From Clostridia bacterium (GTDB lineage Bacteria > Bacillota > Clostridia > Oscillospirales > Acutalibacteraceae), in NCBI GenBank assembly GCA_017501865.1, contig JAFVWD010000221.1:1-18378 (forward strand): a stretch of DNA of 18,378 bases. The letters run 5' to 3'. Shown here piece after piece: positions 8,456 to 14,859 of the stretch; the stretch's first letter is position 1; every line of letters starts with the position of its first letter. The notes beneath the pieces were generated by a model. That model saw only the letters and a program-made list of their open reading frames with translations, was not told where the DNA came from and searched no databases. Made by a program: the position numbers and the translations under genes.

Positions 8456-8506
8456 ATGATTGTGCAGAATTGTTCTCTCATCTGTCATAAACTCGTACAC
8501 AATCAT
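8456..8506 (-). promoter_or_regulatory. Leader hairpin with 9-bp inverted repeat (FIVAR-protein mRNA)
   Basis: ATGATTGTG (8456-8464) and CACAATCAT (8498-8506) are perfect inverted repeats 33 nt apart, inside the predicted 5' untranslated region. The motif CTGTCATAA occurs twice here, at 8445-8453 and 8482-8490. The arrangement suggests a structured leader or a pair of binding sites. It matches no riboswitch class I know. Confidence 0.35.
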
Positions 8507-8537
8507 ATATTTTTAATCCGTAATCTTACTCATTTTA

Positions 8538-8565
8538 ATTATAACTCAATAAAAACTAATGTCAA
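8538..8565 (-). promoter_or_regulatory. Consensus sigma-A promoter of the FIVAR/dockerin gene
   Basis: On the minus strand, TTGACA (8565-8560) and TATAAT (8543-8538) are both perfect hexamers, spaced 16 nt. Transcription would start near 8530, giving an unusually long leader of about 130 nt before the start codon at 8400. Such a strong core promoter often implies a repressor, which fits the palindrome near 8430. Confidence 0.85.
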
Positions 8566-8620
8566 TCAGCATTACATTTTTTAACATTAGTTTAACAAAT
8601 TTTCAGGGGTTATTAACAAA

Positions 8621-8659
8621 AAATGTCCTTTCGGTTATAAACTAAACGAAAAGACATTT
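8621..8659 (-). terminator. Rho-independent terminator after the radical SAM gene
   Basis: AAATGTCCTTTCG (8621-8633) pairs with CGAAAAGACATTT (8647-8659), giving a 13-bp stem with one G-U pair on the minus-strand RNA and a 13-nt loop. It starts about 14 nt after the gene's stop and is followed on the minus strand by TTTTTTG. Confidence 0.9.
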
Positions 8660-8672
8660 TAATTACAATTTA

Positions 8673-10067
8673 TTATTTTTCACCGCTGTCTCTGTAATAC
8701 TGTGTGAAAATTTTCGGGTGTGAGTTTTCTGCCCATAATCTCTCAGCAACAGGAGCCCAGGCTTTACTGAAGTCTTCGCATTTATCGCAAAGAGCATCAA
8801 CATCTTCATTAATTAAATGGTCTGTGCTTTTTGCCCCTGTTTCTTTTATAATTCTTCTTAAAATTTGCGGATTTTCAAGCATAGGGCAAGGCATTAAATG
8901 ATTATCATTAAACGGCTGACCCTTTCTGTAAGCCTGGAAAAGCGGTCTTTGAAGTGACTCTATAAGAGAAACATCATGTATATTGGAGTCCGAATAATGC
9001 ACAAATACGCACGGTTCAATGTCACCCTTTGAATTTATGTGGAAATAGTTTCTGCCACCTGCAATACATCCGCCGACATATTCACCGTCATCCTGGAAAT
9101 CCATAACAAATATAGGTTTCCCGTTTTTACCGTTACGGGTTCTTTTTAACCACATATACATATATTCTCTCTGCATAGGTGTGGGTATAAGCTCTTTTCT
9201 GCCATCACTACCCACAGGCATATAGTTGAAATAAAGTGCATATTTTACGCCCTTTTCAATCATATCTGCAAGAAATTCGTCACTTGTGACACTTTCAACA
9301 TTTTTGCTTGTGTAGCAAACAGAAATTCCGAAAAGAATTTTATTTTTCTTCAAAAGCTCCATAGCTTTTATTGTAGTATCATATGCACCGTCACCACGAC
9401 GAAAATCATTACTTTCTTTTGAGCCTTCTATACTCAGAGCAAGAGTTATATTACCACAACTCTTAATATTGTCACACAATTCCTGGTCAATAAGTGTTGA
9501 GTTTGTGTAAATTAAAAAAGTACATTCTCTGTTTTCTGAAGCGAGTGTAATAATGTCTTTTTTTCTTATAAGCGGTTCACCGCCGGTCAGCATATAAAAA
9601 TGGGTACCCATTTCCTTACCCTGCTTTACTATGCTGCGCATTTCATCTAATGAAAGCTGGAAGGAATGGCCGTATTCAGCAGACCAACAGCCCTTACATT
9701 TAAGGTTACAGGCAGATGTCGGGTCAAAAAGTATTATCCACGGAATATTACACTTATATTTTTCACGGTTCGCTCTTACTGTTTTTGTTCCGTAAAACCC
9801 TGCATGAACACCTAAAGAAAGAAGAAGGCTTTTTATTAAATCTCTGTCAACATCTCTTAAAATGTTCTTTGCGAGAATTGTATGGGCATTACTGTCATCT
9901 AAAACTGCTTTTTTCATTTTAGCATAATTCTCTTTCGGGTACATTTTAAATGTTTTTTCTGCCACATTGAGTATCTTCATAAGATTTTTCTGTGGCTCTT
10001 TGTCTATATACTTCAAAATATTGGAAATAGCCTTATCTGCAGCAAAATGAACTATTTTATGCTCCAT
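8673..10067 (-). CDS. Radical SAM enzyme with SPASM-like C-terminus, substrate unknown
   Basis: A 464-residue cytoplasmic iron-sulfur enzyme. The radical SAM cluster motif CNLKCKGC (C120, C124, C127) follows the beta strand PWIILFDPTSA, and the GGEP motif (162-165) contacts SAM. The C-terminal part carries further cysteines at C334, C353, C394, C427 and C430 around HINSKGDIEPCVF and CDKCEDF, typical of a SPASM/twitch auxiliary-cluster domain. Residues 1-105 are a helical extension with no recognised domain. SPASM proteins modify ribosomal peptides or act as anaerobic sulfatase maturases and dehydrogenases. No precursor peptide, sulfatase or RRE-type domain is adjacent, so the reaction is not assigned. 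An AGGAGG ribosome site precedes the ATG. It is flanked by its own promoter and terminator and so is transcribed alone, divergently from the MFS operon. Confidence 0.88.
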   Translation of the reverse strand: MEHKIVHFAADKAISNILKYIDKEPQKNLMKILNVAEKTFKMYPKENYAKMKKAVLDDSNAHTILAKNILRDVDRDLIKSLLLSLGVHAGFYGTKTVRANREKYKCNIPWIILFDPTSACNLKCKGCWSAEYGHSFQLSLDEMRSIVKQGKEMGTHFYMLTGGEPLIRKKDIITLASENRECTFLIYTNSTLIDQELCDNIKSCGNITLALSIEGSKESNDFRRGDGAYDTTIKAMELLKKNKILFGISVCYTSKNVESVTSDEFLADMIEKGVKYALYFNYMPVGSDGRKELIPTPMQREYMYMWLKRTRNGKNGKPIFVMDFQDDGEYVGGCIAGGRNYFHINSKGDIEPCVFVHYSDSNIHDVSLIESLQRPLFQAYRKGQPFNDNHLMPCPMLENPQILRRIIKETGAKSTDHLINEDVDALCDKCEDFSKAWAPVAERLWAENSHPKIFTQYYRDSGEK

Positions 10068-10106
10068 ATTCCTCTTCCTCCTTTCATTTTACAAAACTAA
10101 GTCAAT

Positions 10107-10135
10107 ATTTTAACATACTTTACAAATTTTGTAAA
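10107..10135 (-). promoter_or_regulatory. Promoter of the radical SAM gene
   Basis: On the minus strand, -35 TTTACA (10135-10130) and -10 TAAAAT (10112-10107) are spaced 17 nt. The leader to the ATG at 10067 would be about 33 nt. Confidence 0.65.
10119..10135. promoter_or_regulatory. 17-bp palindrome TTTACAAA-T-TTTGTAAA over the radical SAM promoter
   Basis: A perfect 8-bp inverted repeat with a single central base covers the -35 hexamer and part of the spacer of the radical SAM promoter. The position suits a repressor site. The sequence is A/T-rich and the regulator is not identifiable, so chance or a generic bent-DNA element remains possible. Confidence 0.45.
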
Positions 10136-10190
10136 CTCCTATTTTATTTAATTATTAACAATTTTAACAATATTTATACAGAGCATTTTC

Positions 10191-10219
10191 TTGACTTTAC
10201 ACCCTATGTGAATTATAAT
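10191..10219 (+). promoter_or_regulatory. Sigma-A promoter of the MFS-DUF4091 operon
   Basis: -35 TTGACT (10191-10196) and -10 TATAAT (10214-10219) with the ideal 17-nt spacer. The predicted start near 10226 leaves a leader of about 47 nt to the ATG at 10273. Confidence 0.85.
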
Positions 10220-10272
10220 AAAATTGATGTATTTTATAATACTTTTACACTCAACAGAAAAGGGGCTTTAAA

Positions 10273-11685
10273 ATGAAAAAAACTAAAACAATCACTCCTG
10301 ACGGAGCAAAGCTTCCCGGCAGAACCTGGTTTAACCTGTGTCTTTTCGGATTTATAGGTCAGGTTGCGTGGAACCTCGAAAATATGTACTATAACACATT
10401 TATGTACAACACCGTTTACGAAGGAGGAACTGTGACAGGAACACTTTCTTCCATGGATGCTATTACACTTATGGTTAATTTAAGTGCTGTTACAGCAGTT
10501 ATTACCACATTTATAATGGGTAACCTTTCTGACAAAATGAATAAAAGAAAAGTGTTCATTTCCATCGGCTACCTCATATGGGGTGTTATAACAGGCGCTT
10601 TCGGCTTCCTTACAAAAGGAAATATTTCAAGTGCTTTCGGTATTACCGAGCCTGCTATGATTGTCACCGCTACTGCTGTTTCGATTATAGTTATGGACTG
10701 TATTATGACTTTTGTTGGTTCAACAAGTAACGACTCCGCATTCAATGCCTGGGTTACCGACGTTACAACAACAAAAAACCGTGCAACTGCAGAAAGCATT
10801 CTTGCAATTCTTCCTATTGCGGCAACAGTTATTGTTATGCTCTCGGGCGGTTTAATTGAAACATTCGGTAAAGGTAACACTGAGCAAGGCTACAAATATT
10901 ATTTCCTCGGTCTTGGCGCTTTAGTTTTCATATGCGGTATTTTAGGTCTTTTCACACTTAAGGATTCAAGAAGCGGCGAAAAGCAGGTAAACACTAATTA
11001 CTGGAAAGATTTGTTTTACGGCTTCAAGCCTTCTGTTATAAAAGAAAACAGCAAGCTCTACATTGCTCTTACCGCAGTGGGAATTTACTCTATTGCCGTT
11101 CAGATTTTCTTCCCCTTCCTTTTCATTTACCTTGACCACGGTTTAGGCTTTAATATAGAAGCTCTTTTCGGCTACATTACTACTCCTGTTTTAATTGTTG
11201 CTCCGTTTATTCTCGGAGGAGTTGTTCTCGGCATTATAGCTATAGGAAAATTTGCTGACAGAGTTGGTAAGAAAAATCTTGTTTTCATTGCTGCAATACT
11301 CTTTATAGTAGGCTTATTTGCAGCATCATTTGCAAAAACAATGGGACCCTTCGGAATTGCTGCTATTCCGCTTCTTGCAGGCTACGGACTTTTAGGAATA
11401 CTCCTTAACTCAACTGTCCGTGACTACACACCTGAAGACAAAACAGGTCTTTTCCAAGGAATAAGAATGATTTTCTTTGTTCTTCTTCCTATGATTATAG
11501 GTCCTCAGATAGGTAAATGGACCTGTACCTTAGCAGGTGCCGGCTCTTATGTTGATGAAAGCACAGGTATGACACAGGCAGAGCCGTGTGCAGAAATGTT
11601 CCTTGCAGCAGCTATTGTTGCCGTATTTGTGCTCATTCCTCTTGTTATACTCCGTAAAAAGGGTATAGATAAGGTAGAAGGCTGA
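10273..11685 (+). CDS. MFS transporter, probably for a sugar or glycoside
   Basis: A 470-residue integral membrane protein with about 12 hydrophobic helices. The MFS motif A appears twice: GNLSDKMNKRKVF (~83-95) in the loop between helices 2 and 3, and GKFADRVGKKN (~325-335) at the equivalent place in the second half, confirming the two-fold MFS layout. The tract NDSAFNAWVTDVTTTKNRATAES (~153-175) recalls GPH/MelB-like sugar symporters and related clostridial carriers. Substrate cannot be assigned from sequence alone; linkage to a DUF4091 protein 32 nt downstream suggests a glycoside or sugar derivative (inference). A purine-rich AAAGGGG ribosome site lies about 7 nt before the ATG. It is the first gene of the operon. 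Confidence 0.87.
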   Translation: MKKTKTITPDGAKLPGRTWFNLCLFGFIGQVAWNLENMYYNTFMYNTVYEGGTVTGTLSSMDAITLMVNLSAVTAVITTFIMGNLSDKMNKRKVFISIGYLIWGVITGAFGFLTKGNISSAFGITEPAMIVTATAVSIIVMDCIMTFVGSTSNDSAFNAWVTDVTTTKNRATAESILAILPIAATVIVMLSGGLIETFGKGNTEQGYKYYFLGLGALVFICGILGLFTLKDSRSGEKQVNTNYWKDLFYGFKPSVIKENSKLYIALTAVGIYSIAVQIFFPFLFIYLDHGLGFNIEALFGYITTPVLIVAPFILGGVVLGIIAIGKFADRVGKKNLVFIAAILFIVGLFAASFAKTMGPFGIAAIPLLAGYGLLGILLNSTVRDYTPEDKTGLFQGIRMIFFVLLPMIIGPQIGKWTCTLAGAGSYVDESTGMTQAEPCAEMFLAAAIVAVFVLIPLVILRKKGIDKVEG

Positions 11686-11717
11686 TATCTTGAAAAATGA
11701 TTGCAGAGGTGTGAACT

Positions 11718-13361
11718 ATGAAATCTATTTTACTTTCTTCTCTTACAAAGGTTTTTAAAGATGTTGAACCTAACTTCGACGAATTCACTGAATTCTCTGT
11801 TTTAAGAGGCGAGGTTTTTAATTTTCAGATTGCTATTTTCCCCCAGAGCGATGAAGATTGTCACATAACTGTTGAAGTAGCATCAAACTTAAGAGAAGGC
11901 ATTGAGGTTTTCAAGGTTATTGATATTCCGTCTTCATACTCCGCACCCGAAGACCATGACGATTTCCACTACGATACCTCAAGAGAGGCATTTCCTGACC
12001 TTTTAGAGCCTATAAATGAAGACTACACAGTTGACCTTGTAAAGGGTGAGTGGAACTGTCTTTGGTTCAAGTATACTCCTAAAATGGATTATATTGCAGG
12101 CAGCAACAGCATTACTGTTTTCCTGAAAAAAGGTATGTACGACGAAAATAATAAGCATATATTCAATCTGAGAACACTTCCGAGACAGCTTCCTATGCAG
12201 GATATGATTTACACTAACTGGCTTCACAATGACTGCCTTTGCACCTGGTACAATGTTGAACCGTTTACTGAGGAATATTGGCAGATATTCAGAAACTATG
12301 TGCGCAATGCCGTTGCTCACGGTGTAAATATGATTTACACACCTGTTTTCACTCCTCCGCTTGATACTGCCGTAGGCGGTGAACGTCCCACCTTCCAGCT
12401 CGTTGAGGTTGACAAGATTGATGTAGGCTATCGTTTCAGTTTCAGACATTTTGATAAATTTGTAAGAATCTGTACTGAATGCGGTATAAGATTTTTTGAA
12501 ATTTCACATTTATTTACTCAATGGGGCGCAAAGGCTGCACCTAAAATTATTGCGAATGTCGGTGGTATACGCCGTCAGATTTTCGGTTGGGACACTTTAG
12601 CAAACGGAAAGGATTATGTTCAGTTCCTTGCAGTATTTGCAAAAGCGTTTACAAAAGAGGTTGAACGCCTCGGAATTAAAGAGGTTTGCTATCTTCATGT
12701 TTCGGATGAACCGAATGAGGAGCAAATAGAGGATTACAGAAAGGCTTCATATATTATGGAACAGCTTTTCCCGCACTTCCATTTTATAGATGCACTTTCA
12801 GACATAGAATATTACCGTCAGGGAATCGTGAAAACACCTGTCTGTAATGAAGATGTAGCTGATGTATTTAAACCGGAGGTCGAAAACTTCTGGACTTACT
12901 ACTGTTGCAATCAGACTCACGATTTTTTACCAAACAGGACATTTGCTATGCCTCCTACAAGAAACAGAATTTTAGGTATGCTTCTTTACAAATACGAGGC
13001 TAAAGGTTTTTTGCATTGGGGCCATAATTTCTGGTACACTCAATATTCAAAAGAGCACATAAATCCCTTTGAAGTAACCGATGCAGGGGGTGCATTCCCT
13101 TCGGGTGATGCCTTTGTCGTTTACCCGGGTGCTGATCATAAGCCTATGAACTCCACGCGTCACGAGGTATTTTACGAAGGACTCTGTGACTACAGAGCTA
13201 TGAAATACTTAGAAAGATTAACCTCAAGAGAGCACGTTTTAAAGCTTCTTACAAAAAATCTTGATACTGAGCTTACTTTCAAAAACTACCCTCATGATAT
13301 AGAGTGGATTTTAAATAAACGTAGTGAAATTAACAAAGAAATCGAGATTGCTACAAGATGA
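11718..13361 (+). CDS. DUF4091 family protein, putative intracellular glycoside hydrolase
   Basis: A 547-residue protein with no signal peptide, so presumably cytoplasmic. Residues ~1-150 form a beta-rich N-terminal domain; the rest looks like a (beta/alpha)8 barrel with the tract CYLHVSDEPNEE (D330-E331-P332) at the place where glycosidase-like barrels carry an acidic catalytic residue. The later FLHWGHNFWYTQ tract and the ending HEVFYEGLCDYRAMKYLERL (~480-500) are the characteristic DUF4091 C-terminal signature. The family resembles glycoside hydrolases, but I cannot name a proven activity. A GAGGTG ribosome site precedes the ATG. Its placement directly after the MFS gene implies it acts on the imported compound. 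Its stop overlaps the next start by 4 nt. Confidence 0.82.
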   Translation: MKSILLSSLTKVFKDVEPNFDEFTEFSVLRGEVFNFQIAIFPQSDEDCHITVEVASNLREGIEVFKVIDIPSSYSAPEDHDDFHYDTSREAFPDLLEPINEDYTVDLVKGEWNCLWFKYTPKMDYIAGSNSITVFLKKGMYDENNKHIFNLRTLPRQLPMQDMIYTNWLHNDCLCTWYNVEPFTEEYWQIFRNYVRNAVAHGVNMIYTPVFTPPLDTAVGGERPTFQLVEVDKIDVGYRFSFRHFDKFVRICTECGIRFFEISHLFTQWGAKAAPKIIANVGGIRRQIFGWDTLANGKDYVQFLAVFAKAFTKEVERLGIKEVCYLHVSDEPNEEQIEDYRKASYIMEQLFPHFHFIDALSDIEYYRQGIVKTPVCNEDVADVFKPEVENFWTYYCCNQTHDFLPNRTFAMPPTRNRILGMLLYKYEAKGFLHWGHNFWYTQYSKEHINPFEVTDAGGAFPSGDAFVVYPGADHKPMNSTRHEVFYEGLCDYRAMKYLERLTSREHVLKLLTKNLDTELTFKNYPHDIEWILNKRSEINKEIEIATR

Positions 13362-14782
13362 CCTTACTTGATATTTTTAAGACTAATTGTCGGGCAACTG
13401 CTTCTCTTTGTCCTGCAGCACCAACTCTTGCATTTAAAGAGCTGACCTCCGGAATTAACAACAAAAACAAAAACGGAACCATTGCCCGACTTTCATTCAA
13501 TGATTTTTTTATTGATTTATATTTTATAGAAAACGGACCCTTAGCTTACGCGCCAAACACAATATGGCTCAGCGTAGGCTTTGAGTCTGTTTCTTTTTTA
13601 CCTTTTTCAATATATGACATTCTTGCTTTTTACGAGTCTTCTGACTTCAAGTGTTATACTTACCCTTATATGTACTCACAAGAGGTTATGGTTCAGGCCT
13701 TCGGCGAGATAAATGATTTGTTTAAAAAGCTTATACCTGCTCTTACCGATATTTCTCAGAACGGTGTCAAGAAAAACAGACTTATTGACTCTCAGAAAAC
13801 CTGCATAAATAAATTTGTTGATGATGACATTTTCAAAAAAGAAATAGAGATTATAGATGCAAGCCTCAGAATAAGAGATATGCTTATAAGAAATTACACC
13901 GAATCAGTAATAAGCCACATTATTTTAGGCGGAGTTTCCGATTTCTACAACGGGAACAAAGAAAAAGCAATAAAAAAACTCAGCAACGCAAAACACAGAA
14001 CCCCTTATGAAGAAAATCTTTTAAAAGCTCTTTTAAACAATGAACTTAGTGACTTTGATGCTTCTCCATTCAGAGACAGTAATTATAAAAATTATCTTTC
14101 TGTTGCAAAAAAGCATACATACGGTCTTGGTGTAAGCAATTTTCTGAAGCTTATTCTTCCGATTGTTTTTCTTACCCCGTTTTCCGCACTTTTACTTTTC
14201 GGAATATATTATATTCTTTGTTCTTTTATGTTCAGGGATTCACTTGCTTTATTCAATTGTGATATATATTCACTTTTTTCACTTTTATTCGCAGGTTTTT
14301 TCCTTTCAGATATTCTCTGTTTTCACTTTTCACATAAGCTTTCCTACATTTTCACGCCAAAGAAAAAACGTGATTTGAAAAAAAATAAAGCAACAGTTCA
14401 GAAAAAGCCTTCAAAAGTGCTTAAATGGCTCTCTATAATAATAGAATCATTCATAATAATCATTCTGTTTACCGCTGTTAACAGCTCAGTAGCATTTTTC
14501 AGCAACAGAGTTTCTTTACCCGAAGATAATGTTTTCGTTTTAAGACAAGAAACTATTCGTTATGAGTATATTGATTCTGTTTACAAAACTGAAGGCTTTT
14601 ATCTGAACGACTCGTTTATTGAAAATGAACACTACATAATAAAAACAAAAAACGATGAGATTATTAACCTTGTATATTATCTTGACGGCGATAAAACAAA
14701 TTTCGAAAAAGAGGTTCTGCCACTTTTACAGAAAAATGGCTGTGAGATTAAAGAAATAAAATCTGAAAAAGATATAAAATAA
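13358..14782 (+). CDS. Unrecognised membrane protein with three C-proximal helices
   Basis: A 474-residue protein of no family I recognise. Residues ~1-255 are soluble, with a conserved-looking beta-rich start (FIDLYFIENGPLAY) and a helical middle that contains a TPR-like single helix pair (FYNGNKEKAIKKLSNAKHRTPYEE is the tract at ~197-220). Predicted membrane helices are ~263-290, ~303-325 and ~356-380, with a very basic loop (~334-354, rich in Lys) between the second and third, which would be cytoplasmic. Residues ~385-474 form a soluble C-terminal domain that would then lie outside the cell. The ATG overlaps the DUF4091 stop as ATGA and lacks a strong ribosome site, so translation is probably coupled. 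That coupling suggests a role with the DUF4091 protein or the transporter, but no function can be stated. Confidence 0.75.
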   Translation: MTLLDIFKTNCRATASLCPAAPTLAFKELTSGINNKNKNGTIARLSFNDFFIDLYFIENGPLAYAPNTIWLSVGFESVSFLPFSIYDILAFYESSDFKCYTYPYMYSQEVMVQAFGEINDLFKKLIPALTDISQNGVKKNRLIDSQKTCINKFVDDDIFKKEIEIIDASLRIRDMLIRNYTESVISHIILGGVSDFYNGNKEKAIKKLSNAKHRTPYEENLLKALLNNELSDFDASPFRDSNYKNYLSVAKKHTYGLGVSNFLKLILPIVFLTPFSALLLFGIYYILCSFMFRDSLALFNCDIYSLFSLLFAGFFLSDILCFHFSHKLSYIFTPKKKRDLKKNKATVQKKPSKVLKWLSIIIESFIIIILFTAVNSSVAFFSNRVSLPEDNVFVLRQETIRYEYIDSVYKTEGFYLNDSFIENEHYIIKTKNDEIINLVYYLDGDKTNFEKEVLPLLQKNGCEIKEIKSEKDIK

Positions 14783-14822
14783 AAATTCTTATTTGCGGCA
14801 TAATTTTTTTGAATATTAACTA

Positions 14823-14846
14823 CTCTGTTTTGTTGTTATAACAGAG
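14823..14846 (+). promoter_or_regulatory. Inverted repeat directly before the ABC-FtsX ribosome site
   Basis: CTCTGTT (14823-14829) and AACAGAG (14840-14846) are perfect 7-bp inverted repeats around a 10-nt loop and abut the ribosome site AAAGGAG (14847-14853). No T-tract follows, so it is not a normal terminator. It may be an operator or an RNA hairpin affecting ribosome access. In the 77-nt gap I found no convincing promoter; TTGAAT at 14809 and TATAAC at 14837 are too far apart. Confidence 0.45.
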
Positions 14847-14859
14847 AAAGGAGTTTTTA

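Noticed and set aside
10155..10171. Two TTAACAAT copies with a 9-bp period in the divergent region
   Set aside because: Only two short A/T-rich copies in an A/T-rich spacer; chance is likely.
10569..10880. 103-codon frame on the minus strand
   Set aside because: Antisense to MFS membrane helices; hydrophobic only because of codon mirroring.
12003..12449. 148-codon frame on the minus strand
   Set aside because: Antisense to the DUF4091 gene, no ribosome site or recognisable motif.
14809..14842. TTGAAT and TATAAC as a promoter for the ABC gene
   Set aside because: The spacing of 22 nt is too long for a sigma-A promoter; TTAACT with the same -10 gives 15 nt and poor hexamers.
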